DNA of 64,000 nt from JAIBJN01 sp963847985 (GTDB lineage Bacteria > Actinomycetota > Thermoleophilia > Gaiellales > Gaiellaceae), in contig CAWKBS010000003.1 in assembly GCA_963847985.1 (NCBI GenBank), positions 124,001-188,000 on the forward strand, in the 5' to 3' direction. The notes under the pieces are model-generated. The model was given only the letters and a program-made list of their open reading frames with translations, searched no databases and was not told the origin of the DNA. Position 1 is the stretch's first letter; every line of letters starts with the position of its first letter. Both the position numbers and the translations under genes were made by a program. Below are positions 57,785 through 64,000 of this stretch, in pieces.

Positions 57785-57945
57785 GATCACCTTCCGGGCA
57801 GATCGTGCTCTCGGACGGCGAAAAGCGAGCGTCGCAAGGACGCAGGGAGTGCACGTAGCCGGAGGCTACGGGCGCGACCGAGGACGCCGCGAGGCGACGC
57901 TTTGCAGCCGAGCCGAGAGTGCGAGATGGGCGGAAGGGGGTCGCC
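57785..57945. repeat. Palindromic intergenic element, family B copy 3 (rpsK-rpsD)
   Basis: Arms CTTCCGGGCAGATCG... (57791-57814) and the inverse segment at 57913-57936, imperfect 24-bp match. Core with CAAGGACGCAGGGAG, hairpin CGTAGCC/GGCTACG (57854-57870) and GAGGACGCCGCG. Almost identical to copy 4 over its full length, suggesting recent duplication or gene conversion. Its left arm holds the rpsD Shine-Dalgarno. Confidence 0.9.
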
Positions 57946-57946
57946 A

Positions 57947-58348
57947 TCAAACGCGCCTCCGCTTCTTGGGGCGGACGCCGTTGTGGGCCTGCGGGGAGAC
58001 GTCCTTGACCCCGAGGATCTCGAGGCCGGCGGCCTGGAGCGAGCGGATCGCCGTCTCGCGGCCGGAGCCCGGGCCCTTCACGAAGACCTCGACCTTCTGG
58101 AGCCCGTGCTCCATGCCCTTGCGGGCGCAGGAGTCGGCGGTGACCTGGGCGGCGAACGGCGTCGACTTGCGGGAGCCCTTGAAGCCGGCCGAGCCGGCGC
58201 TCTCCCACGCGATGACGTTCCCATCCTTGTCGGTGAGGCTCACGATCGTGTTGTTGAAGGACGTCTTGATGTGGGCCTGGCCGATGGCGATGTTCTTCTT
58301 GACGCGCCGGCGCGCGCGGCCCTTGGACTGCTTGCGGGGCGGCGCCAC
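57947..58348 (-). CDS. rpsK: Small ribosomal subunit protein uS11
   Basis: 133 residues. KKNIAIGQAHIKTSFNNTIV, GNVIAWESAGSAGFKGSRKS, SCARKGMEHGLQKVEVFVKG and VSPQAHNGVRPKKRRRV. Platform of the 30S subunit. GTG start; the ribosome-binding site lies in the left arm of repeat B4. Confidence 0.97.
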   Translation of the reverse strand: MAPPRKQSKGRARRRVKKNIAIGQAHIKTSFNNTIVSLTDKDGNVIAWESAGSAGFKGSRKSTPFAAQVTADSCARKGMEHGLQKVEVFVKGPGSGRETAIRSLQAAGLEILGVKDVSPQAHNGVRPKKRRRV

Positions 58349-58352
58349 TAGC

Positions 58353-58513
58353 GATCACCTTCCGGGCAGATCGTGCTCTCGGACGGCGAAAAGCGAGCGT
58401 CGCAAGGACGCAGGGAGCGTTCGTAGCCGGAGGCTACGGGCGCGACTGAGGACGCCGCGAGGCGACGCTTTGCAGCCGAGCCGAGAGTGCGAGATGTTCG
58501 GAAGGGGGTCGTC
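58353..58513. repeat. Palindromic intergenic element, family B copy 4 (rpsM-rpsK)
   Basis: Arms at 58359-58382 and 58481-58504 (CTTCCG and CTCTCGG ends match, about 19 of 24). Inner hairpin CGTAGCC/GGCTACG at 58422-58438. Same core as B3, B5, B1 and B2. Left arm holds the rpsK Shine-Dalgarno. Confidence 0.9.
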
Positions 58514-58514
58514 A

Positions 58515-58892
58515 TCAAACCTTGGCCTTCTTCCCGCGCCCGACGGTCTTCTTCGGGCCCTTGCGGGTGCGCGCGTTCGTCTTCGTCCGCTGGCCGTTGA
58601 CCGGCAGCCCGCGGCGATGTCGCATGCCGCGGTAGGCGCCGATCTCTTGCAGGCGCTTGATCGCTTGCGAGCGCTCGCGCCGCAGCTCGCCCTCGACCTC
58701 GAGATTCGTGTCGATGTAGGTCCGGAGCTTCGTGATCTCCTCGTCCGTGAGGTCTCGCACCTTCTCGTCGTACGACAGCTCGAGGTCCACGCAGATCTTC
58801 TGCGCGGTCGCCTGACCGATGCCGTAGATGTACGTGAGCGCGACTTCGAGGCGCTTCTCACGGGGCAGGTTTACGCCTGCGATTCGAGCCAA
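58515..58892 (-). CDS. rpsM: Small ribosomal subunit protein uS13
   Basis: 125 residues. MARIAGVNLPREKRLEVALT, YIYGIGQATAQKICVDLELS, GAYRGMRHRRGLPVNGQRTK and TNARTRKGPKKTVGRGKKAK. Head of the 30S subunit, contacts tRNA. A Shine-Dalgarno-like GGAGAA lies just upstream of ATG 58892. Confidence 0.97.
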   Translation of the reverse strand: MARIAGVNLPREKRLEVALTYIYGIGQATAQKICVDLELSYDEKVRDLTDEEITKLRTYIDTNLEVEGELRRERSQAIKRLQEIGAYRGMRHRRGLPVNGQRTKTNARTRKGPKKTVGRGKKAKV

Positions 58893-58908
58893 CTCTTCTC
58901 CTTCGCTC

Positions 58909-59022
58909 CTAGCCCTGCCGCTGCTTGTGCCGCGGGTTCGAGCAGATGACCAGCACTCGACCGTGCCGCTTGATCACGCGGCAGCGGTCACACATCGGCT
59001 TGACGGACGGTCGGACCTTCAT
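58909..59022 (-). CDS. rpmJ: Large ribosomal subunit protein bL36
   Basis: 37 residues: MKVRPSVKPMCDRCRVIKRH, GRVLVICSNPRHKQRQG. Zn ribbon C-X2-C ... C-X-NPRHKQRQG is diagnostic. It lies between map and rpsM; infA, usually found here, is missing. Confidence 0.95.
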   Translation of the reverse strand: MKVRPSVKPMCDRCRVIKRHGRVLVICSNPRHKQRQG

Positions 59023-59092
59023 GAGATACGGGTGAGGCGGCATCCACGCGAAAGCGCGGGCCAGCCGCGACCGTGCATCGTAGCAAAGGGGC

Positions 59093-59848
59093 TCATTCTT
59101 CCTCCGTCCTCGTGAGCACGAGCGGCCCGTTGTCGGTGATCGCCACGGTGTGCTCGAAGTGGGCCGAGAGGGAGTCGTCGCCGGTGGAGATCGACCAGCG
59201 ATCGTCGGCCATCCACACGTCGGGCGCGCCGGCGTTGATCATCGGCTCGATCGCCAGCGTCATGCCGGGCTGGAGCAGCGGGCCCCGGCCCGGCTCGCCG
59301 AAGTTCGGGACCTGCGGGTCCTCGTGCATGGAGCGGCCGATCCCGTGCCCGACCAGCGAGCGGACGACCGAGAAGCCGGCTTCCTCGGTCGTGCGCTGGA
59401 CGGCGGCGGAGATGTCCTGCACGTGGTTTCCGGCGCGGGCCTGCTCGATGCCCGCGGCCAGCGCCGCCCGCCCGATCTCCAGCAGCCGCTCGGCGTCGCC
59501 GCCGACCTGGCCGACCGGATACGTGAACGCCGAGTCGGCGACGAAGCCGTCGAGGGTCACGCCGACGTCCACAGAGATGAGGTCGCCGTCCTTCAGCTCG
59601 TACGGCCCCGGGATCCCGTGGACGACCATCGAGTTCGGCGAGGTGCAGATCGCCGCGGGGAAGCCGCGGTAGCCCTTGAAGGTCGGCACCCCGCCCTCCG
59701 AGCGGATGTAGGTCTCGGCCGCCTCGTCGAGGTCGGCGGTCGTGACGCCGGGCCTCGCCAGGCCGCCGAGCAGGGCGAGCGTCTTCGCCACGACGGCGCC
59801 GGCGCGGCTCATCGTCTCGATCTCGGACTTGGACTTGCGGATGATCAC
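59093..59848 (-). CDS. map: Methionine aminopeptidase
   Basis: 251 residues. Metal ligands in SVDVGVTLDGFVADSAFTYP (two Asp), GHGIGRSMHEDPQVPNFG (His), LAIEPMINAG (Glu) and SAHFEHTVAIT (Glu). Removes the initiator methionine co-translationally. GTG start overlaps the adk stop (GTGA). Confidence 0.96.
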   Translation of the reverse strand: MIIRKSKSEIETMSRAGAVVAKTLALLGGLARPGVTTADLDEAAETYIRSEGGVPTFKGYRGFPAAICTSPNSMVVHGIPGPYELKDGDLISVDVGVTLDGFVADSAFTYPVGQVGGDAERLLEIGRAALAAGIEQARAGNHVQDISAAVQRTTEEAGFSVVRSLVGHGIGRSMHEDPQVPNFGEPGRGPLLQPGMTLAIEPMINAGAPDVWMADDRWSISTGDDSLSAHFEHTVAITDNGPLVLTRTEEE

Positions 59849-60450
59849 GGGTGCTCCGCGGCGGCGAGGATCTGCTGCACCTCGGCCAGCACCTCGCCGA
59901 TCTCGCGATCGGCGTCGAGGTCGACCAGGAGGCCCTTCGCCTGGTAGTAGCCGACGACCGGCTCCGTCTTCGCGTGGAAGACCTCGAGCCGATGGCGGAT
60001 CACCTCGGGCGTATCGTCCGTGCGGCCCTGCTCCCGGGCCCGCCCGACGAGCCGCTCGACCGCGACCTCCTCGGGGAGCGCGAAGCGCAGCACGACCGAG
60101 AGCTCGCGTTCGATCTCGGCCAGCATCTCGTCGAGCGCCTCCGCCTGCGGCACCGTGCGCGGGAACCCGTCCAGGATGAAGCCCGCAGCCGTGTCGGGCG
60201 CGGCCAGCCGCTCGCGGATGAGGCCGATCATGAGCTCGTCGGGGATGAGGTCGCCCGCGTCGTAGATGGGCTTCACCTCGAGCCCGAGCGGCGTCTCCGC
60301 CTCCATCGCCTCGCGGAGCATGTCCCCGGTGGCGATGTGCGGGATGCCGGCGTCGGCCGAGATCAGGTCGGCCTGGGTGCCCTTGCCCGCCCCGGGAGGG
60401 CCGAGGATGACGATGTCGAGGGAGATGGCTAGTGGCCCGTCCGGTGACAT
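59845..60450 (-). CDS. adk: Adenylate kinase
   Basis: 201 residues. P-loop VILGPPGAGKGTQADLI, FILDGFPRTVPQAEAL, short LID (LVGRAREQGRTDDTPEVIRH) without a zinc site, as in mycobacterial-type short enzymes. Balances AMP/ADP/ATP. Start ATG 60450; the only Shine-Dalgarno candidate (GAGGCAGGG) is in the left arm of repeat B5. Confidence 0.95.
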   Translation of the reverse strand: MSPDGPLAISLDIVILGPPGAGKGTQADLISADAGIPHIATGDMLREAMEAETPLGLEVKPIYDAGDLIPDELMIGLIRERLAAPDTAAGFILDGFPRTVPQAEALDEMLAEIERELSVVLRFALPEEVAVERLVGRAREQGRTDDTPEVIRHRLEVFHAKTEPVVGYYQAKGLLVDLDADREIGEVLAEVQQILAAAEHP

Positions 60451-60581
60451 CGCCCTGCCTCTGGCACGCGAAAACCGAGCCGGGCTAGGACGCAGGGAGC
60501 TCCTTTGCCGGTGGCAAAGGGGCGACTGAGGACAACGCGGGGCGAAGCGTTTGCAGCCGCCAGAGGCAGGGTGGATGTTGC
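60442..60581. repeat. Palindromic intergenic element, family B copy 5 (secY-adk)
   Basis: Perfect 13-bp arms CCCTGCCTCTGGC (60453-60465) and inverse (60559-60571), extended imperfectly outward by about 12 bases. The core matches B3/B4 in TAGGACGCAGGGAG and GCGACTGAGGAC. The inner hairpin changes to CTTTGCC/GGCAAAG (60503-60519), keeping pairing by compensatory changes relative to CGTAGCC/GGCTACG. Confidence 0.88.
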
Positions 60582-60595
60582 CGGGTGGGCCACGA

Positions 60596-61849
60596 CTACC
60601 TCAGGAAGCCTTCGTAGTGGCGCATCATCATCTGCGACTCCATCTGGCGCATGGTGTCGAGCGCGACGCCCACCACGATGAGGATCGAGGTCCCGCCGAG
60701 CGCGGACGACGTTGCCTGCGAGAAGCCGCCGTAGCGGATGAACAGTGTCGGCAGCGTGGCCACGAGCGCCAGGTAGAGGGCGCCGGGAAGTGTGAGGCGG
60801 GTGAGCACGCGGTCCAGGTACTGCGCGGTGGGCGGGCCGGGCCTGATGCCCGGGATGTAGCCGCCGTGCTTGCGCAGGTTGTCGGCCTGGTCGATCGGGT
60901 TGAACTGGACCGCCGTGTAGAAGTACGTGAAGATCACGATCAGGAACGCCTGCAGGAGCAGGTACGGGAGCGCGGTCGGCGAGAAGTTCTCGTTGATGAA
61001 CGTCTGCGTCTGCGGGAAGAACTGCGCGACCGTGGGCGGGAAGGCCATGATCGCCGCGGCGAAGATGATCGGGATGACCCCGGCCATGTTCACGCGCAGC
61101 GGCATGTAGGTCGAGCCGCCGGCGGTCATCCGCCGGCCGACCATGCGCTTGGCGTACTGGATCGGGATGCGCCGCTGGCCCTCCTGGACGAAGACGACCG
61201 CGACGATGATGGCGAGCGCGATCAGCGGGAACATCAACCGCTCGAAGGAGTCGCCGGACCACCAGACGCGCAGGCCGCCGGGGAGCCCGGCGAGGATCGA
61301 GGCGAAGATCAGCAGCGAGATGCCGTTGCCGACGCCGCGCTTCGTGATCAGCTCGCCCATCCACATGAGCAGGGTCGTCCCCGCCGTCAGTGAGGTGACG
61401 ATCAGGACGAAGCGCCCGGGGGTGAGTTCGAGAGCCCCCTGGCGGCTGAAGAGGTACGAGTACCCCGCCGCCTGGAAGGCGGCGAGGACGACCGTCAGGT
61501 AGCGCGTGTACTGGTTGATCTTCGCGTACCCGGCCTCGCCCTCCTTCTGGAGCTGCTCGAGCCGCGGGATCACCACGGTCATCAGCTGGATGATGATCGA
61601 GGCGGTGATGTACGGCATGATCCCGAGCGCGAAGACGGCGAACTGCGAGAGCGCGCCGCCCGAGAAGATGTTCAGAAGGCCCAGGATCGTGCCGCCCTGC
61701 TCGGAGAAGTACTGCTCGATCTGGGCCGAGTCGACGCCCGGGACCGGAATCCAGCTCCCCAGGCGGTAGAGCGCCAGGATCATCGCCGTGAAAAGCAGCC
61801 GGCGCCGGAGCTCGGGAACGCGCCAGGCGTTTGTAAGCCAGGAGAACAT
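60596..61849 (-). CDS. secY: Preprotein translocase subunit SecY
   Basis: 417 residues, ten hydrophobic helices. Signatures: LGSWIPVPGVD, LNIFSGGALSQFAVFALGIM, PYITASIIIQLM, YFYTAVQFNPIDQADNLRKH GGYIPGIRPG region and QMMMRHYEGFLR C-terminus. Channel of the Sec translocon. One base after rplO. Confidence 0.97.
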   Translation of the reverse strand: MFSWLTNAWRVPELRRRLLFTAMILALYRLGSWIPVPGVDSAQIEQYFSEQGGTILGLLNIFSGGALSQFAVFALGIMPYITASIIIQLMTVVIPRLEQLQKEGEAGYAKINQYTRYLTVVLAAFQAAGYSYLFSRQGALELTPGRFVLIVTSLTAGTTLLMWMGELITKRGVGNGISLLIFASILAGLPGGLRVWWSGDSFERLMFPLIALAIIVAVVFVQEGQRRIPIQYAKRMVGRRMTAGGSTYMPLRVNMAGVIPIIFAAAIMAFPPTVAQFFPQTQTFINENFSPTALPYLLLQAFLIVIFTYFYTAVQFNPIDQADNLRKHGGYIPGIRPGPPTAQYLDRVLTRLTLPGALYLALVATLPTLFIRYGGFSQATSSALGGTSILIVVGVALDTMRQMESQMMMRHYEGFLR

Positions 61850-62525
61850 CTAGTTCGCGGTCTCCTCCGCAGGCTCGTCCGCCTCGGTGTCGGCAGCGGG
61901 CTCGGCCTCTGCGGCCGGCTCGTTGTCGGCGGTCGCCTCCTCCGGCTCGTCGGCCTCGGGCGCGGATGCGACCGCCTTCCGGCGGCGCTTCTTCTCCTCC
62001 CGCGGCGGGCGGAGCGCGGTGGCGGAGCCGCCGGCCTGCTCGATCTTCTCGCGGGCGGTCGCCGAGAACGCGTGGGCGGTAACGGCGAGCTTCTTCGTCA
62101 GCTCGCCCTGCCCGAGCACCTTCACGTCCGTCCGGGTGTTCTTGATCAGGCCCTTCTCCACCATGGCCTCGAGGCGTCGCCTCGGCGCCGTCGTCGAAGA
62201 CGCGCTCGAGGTCGCGGAGGTTCACCGGCACCGTCTGCGTGCGGTGCGGGCCCATCGGCATGGCGTCCTTGGAGTACGGGCCGCGCTGCTTCGGGAGCCG
62301 CATGTAGATGGGCATCTGGCCGCCCTCGAAGCCCGGCCGCATGTTGTGCGAGCCGGCCCGCGACTTCTGGCCCTTGATCCCGCGGCCCGAGTAGCGGCCC
62401 TTGCCCGAGCCCAGGCCGCGGCCGACGCGCTTGCGCGCACGCCGCTTCTGCGCCGGCTTCAGGTTCGAGAGGCTGAGCGCCTCGGTCTCGGTCTGCTCGG
62501 TCTGGTCGGTCTTGGCCGGGGGCAT
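61850..62525 (-). CDS. rplO: Large ribosomal subunit protein uL15, frame-broken, with acidic C-terminal tail
   Basis: N-terminal part in one frame: LSNLKPAQKRRARKRVGRGL, GRYSGRGIKGQKSRAG, GFEGGQMPIYMRLPKQRG, VPVNLRDLERVFDDGAE. Then the next frame: LEAMVEKGLIKNTRTDVKVL, KLAVTAHAFSATAREKIEQA. Removing one C near 62169-62177 (ACGCCTC to ACGCTC) joins them as TLEAM. uL15 is essential, so this is most likely a sequence error. After residue 165 an acidic Ala/Glu tail of about 50 residues follows (APEADEPEEATADNEPAA). GGAGGG Shine-Dalgarno lies in the left arm of repeat A3. Confidence 0.93.
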
Positions 62526-62526
62526 T

Positions 62527-62692
62527 TAGTGTCCCTCCAGGCAGTACGAGCCCGCTTCTGCCCCGCGATCACGCGGCGCCAGAGTCCACCCTCGCCCTTG
62601 CCAAGGCAACCAGCCTTGGCCGCGCGCGAGTGCGGCCTCTGGCTTGGTGCTCACGACGCAAAATCTGGGCTGAATTACCTGAATGGACACTA
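62527..62692. repeat. Palindromic intergenic element, family A copy 3 (rpmD-rplO)
   Basis: Arms TAGTGTCCCTCCAGG (62527-62541) and inverse (62678-62692), 13 of 15 matching. Core in minus orientation, opposite to copies 1 and 2, with inner hairpin CCAAGGC/GCCTTGG at 62601-62619. Its right arm reaches into the rpmD stop codon. Confidence 0.88.
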
Positions 62693-62875
62693 CACGTCCT
62701 CCACTTTCACCAGGTGGCGGACCTTGCGGAGCATCCCCTCGACCTCGGGGCTCGACTCGCGCTCGGTCGTCCTGCCGATCTTGCCGAGGCCGAGCGCCCG
62801 CAGTGTGCCGCGGTGACGCTCGGTCTGGCCGATCTGGCTACGCGTCTGCGTGATCTTTAGCTTCGCCACTGTCAT
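62690..62875 (-). CDS. rpmD: Large ribosomal subunit protein uL30
   Basis: 59-61 residues: AKLKITQTRSQIGQTERHRG, TLRALGLGKIGRTTERESSP, EVEGMLRKVRHLVKVEDV. Start ATG 62875 or GTG 62869; the start lies inside the last codons of rpsE (up to 38-base overlap), so translation is coupled. Confidence 0.94.
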   Translation of the reverse strand: MTVAKLKITQTRSQIGQTERHRGTLRALGLGKIGRTTERESSPEVEGMLRKVRHLVKVEDV

Positions 62876-63476
62876 CTGTCTCCGTCGCGGCCTCGGGCTC
62901 GGCCTGCGCCTCAGGCTCGGCCTGGGCAGCCGGCTCCTCGGCCTTCTTCTTGGCCGGGAAGAGCACGTCCTCGACCGTCTTGCCGCGACTGCGCGCGACC
63001 TCCTCGGGCCGGCGCAGGCTCTGGAGCCCGTTCACCGTCGCCTTCAGGAGGTTGATGGGGTTCGGGTTCCCGAGGCTCTTGGCCAGGATGTCGCGGATCC
63101 CCGCCAGCTCGAGGACGGCGCGGACGCCGCCGCCGGCGATGACGCCGGTTCCCTCGCTGGCCGGGCGCAGCAGGACGCGCGCGGCGTCCGAGCGGCCCAG
63201 CACCTCGTGCGTGATGGTCTGGCCGTGCTTGGGCACCTGGAAGAGGTTCTTCTTGGCGTCGTCGACCGCCTTCGAGATGGCGAGCGGCACCTCCCGCGCC
63301 TTGCCGTAGCCGACGCCGACGCGGTCGACCTCGTCGCCGATCACCACGAGCGCCGTGAACGAGAACCGCCGGCCGCCCTTGACGACCTTGGCGACGCGGT
63401 TGATCTCGACCACGCGCTCCTTGAGCTCGCGCGCGTCGATCTCACGGTCGCGCACCTGCTTTGCGTCGATAGCCAT
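62838..63476 (-). CDS. rpsE: Small ribosomal subunit protein uS5, with acidic C-terminal tail
   Basis: 212 residues. VVEINRVAKVVKGGRRFSFT, GDEVDRVGVGYGKAREVPLA, SEGTGVIAGGGVRAVLELAG and LGNPNPINLLKATVNGLQSL. The last 40 residues are an acidic Ala/Glu-rich extension (PAAQAEPEAQAEPEAATETD) ending DHADA, similar in style to the tail of uL15. ATG shares its A with the rplR stop (TGATG). Confidence 0.96.
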   Translation of the reverse strand: MAIDAKQVRDREIDARELKERVVEINRVAKVVKGGRRFSFTALVVIGDEVDRVGVGYGKAREVPLAISKAVDDAKKNLFQVPKHGQTITHEVLGRSDAARVLLRPASEGTGVIAGGGVRAVLELAGIRDILAKSLGNPNPINLLKATVNGLQSLRRPEEVARSRGKTVEDVLFPAKKKAEEPAAQAEPEAQAEPEAATETDDSGEAKDHADA

Positions 63477-63832
63477 CAGAATTCGAGTCCTCCCTCGCGT
63501 GCCGCGTCGGCGAGCGCCTTGACGCGCCCGTGATAGAGATAGCCGCCGCGGTCGAAGACGACGGTCTCGATGCCCGCCTTCTTCGCCGCCGCGGCGAGCA
63601 GCTTGCCGACCTCGGCCGCCTGCTCGCTCTTGTTGCCCTTGAAGGTCTTCTTCACGCCGAGGTGACTCGCGGAGGCGAGCGTCTTCCCGTCGACGTCGTC
63701 GATGAGCTGGGCCTCGATGCCGCGGTTCGAGCGATGCACGGTCAGGCGCGGCCGCTCGGCCGTCCCCGCGATCTTGCGGCGGACGCGCCGGTGGCGGCGC
63801 TCGCGGGCCTGTCTCACTGTGAGCGTAGCCAT
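63476..63832 (-). CDS. rplR: Large ribosomal subunit protein uL18
   Basis: 118 residues: ARERRHRRVRRKIAGTAERP, RLTVHRSNRGIEAQLIDDVD, GKTLASASHLGVKKTFKGNK and VVFDRGGYLYHGRVKALADA. Binds 5S rRNA. ATG 63832 has AGGAGGAGC upstream, inside the left arm of repeat A2; the longer frame upstream translates the repeat and is not used. Confidence 0.97.
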   Translation of the reverse strand: MATLTVRQARERRHRRVRRKIAGTAERPRLTVHRSNRGIEAQLIDDVDGKTLASASHLGVKKTFKGNKSEQAAEVGKLLAAAAKKAGIETVVFDRGGYLYHGRVKALADAAREGGLEF

Positions 63833-63833
63833 C

Positions 63834-63997
63834 AGTGCTCCTCCTGGTGATGCGGCCGAGTCACTGGGTCGCGAGCACCAAGCCAGAGGCCGCACTCGGT
63901 CGCGGCCAAGGCTGGGTGCCTTGGCGAGGCCGAGGGTGGGGTCTGGCGCCGCGTGATCGCGGGCCAGGGGCCGGTCTGCGTTGCCAGGAGGAGCACT
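63834..63997. repeat. Palindromic intergenic element, family A copy 2 (upstream of rplR)
   Basis: Perfect 14-bp arms AGTGCTCCTCCTGG (63834-63847) and inverse (63984-63997). Plus-orientation core shared with A1 and A3, inner hairpin CCAAGGC/GCCTTGG at 63906-63924. Left arm contains the rplR Shine-Dalgarno. Confidence 0.9.
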
Positions 63998-64000
63998 ACG

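Noticed and set aside
57780..58520. Open frames running through B3/B4 with similar peptides (SSVAPVASGYVHSLRP)
   Set aside because: Peptide similarity follows from repeat identity; the frames lack starts and overlap arms and ribosomal gene ends.
1..64000. CRISPR array or complete insertion sequence
   Set aside because: No regularly spaced direct repeats with unique spacers and no transposase or integrase gene seen.

Overview
The window is about 64 kb of very GC-rich, gene-dense DNA. Gene content (Ku, DUF2469, a DUF4081-type GNAT protein, VanW/G5 protein, NlpC/P60 hydrolases, GTG/TTG starts, many probable leaderless genes) suggests a Gram-positive-type actinobacterium, most likely a deep-branching class such as Thermoleophilia. 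This is inference from families and composition; no database search was possible.

Layout. (1) 1-13.7 kb is an exopolysaccharide/cell-surface polymer locus, mostly on the minus strand: sugar-phosphate transferase (cut by the window edge), mini LPFTG protein, O-antigen-ligase/TPR protein, PslG-like glycoside hydrolase, four GT2 and one GT-B glycosyltransferases, a second O-antigen-ligase/polymerase, a Wzz-BY-kinase and a flippase. (2) 13.7-22.4 kb holds lysS, greA, a tRNA-dihydrouridine synthase, a large cyclase-ATPase-solute-binding fusion, a self-regulated Clp-N/HTH protein, coaX and DUF2469. (3) 22.4-29 kb holds folK-folB-folP, a PHP phosphotyrosine phosphatase (the expected antagonist of the BY-kinase), ftsH, hpt and tilS. 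(4) 29-55.7 kb is mixed housekeeping and envelope genes: deoD, a diacylglycerol-kinase-like lipid kinase, VanW, acyl-CoA dehydrogenase, nitrilase-like, tRNA-Pro(CGG), Nif3, two ArsR-SRPBCC modules, Ku, two NlpC/P60 proteins and a 3D-domain protein, a NarL-type regulator, a PBP4-type carboxypeptidase, ligA and truA. (5) 55.8-64 kb is the spc/alpha ribosomal operon on the minus strand: rplR-rpsE-rpmD-rplO-secY-adk-map-rpmJ-rpsM-rpsK-rpsD-rpoA-rplQ, with no infA.

The most striking non-gene signal is a set of dispersed palindromic intergenic elements of about 150-170 bp. Families A (3 copies) and B (5 copies) have a conserved core with a small internal hairpin, enclosed by 13-24 bp inverted-repeat arms whose sequence differs between copies but matches within a copy. 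Five copies sit inside the ribosomal operon. In six of the eight copies one arm contains the Shine-Dalgarno of the next gene, so the transcript could hide that site. Family C is a shorter double-hairpin unit, three in tandem and one inverted, bracketing a small lipoprotein gene.

Other regulatory themes are probable leaderless promoters (TANNNT 6-8 bases before the start codon, often TAGACT), divergent gene pairs whose starts lie 19-24 bp apart around overlapping -10 boxes, and double-palindrome ArsR operators. Several genes (rplO, folK, a glycoside hydrolase, a HAD hydrolase, a lipid kinase) carry single-base frame breaks. Because rplO is essential, sequence error is the likeliest cause for at least some of them.
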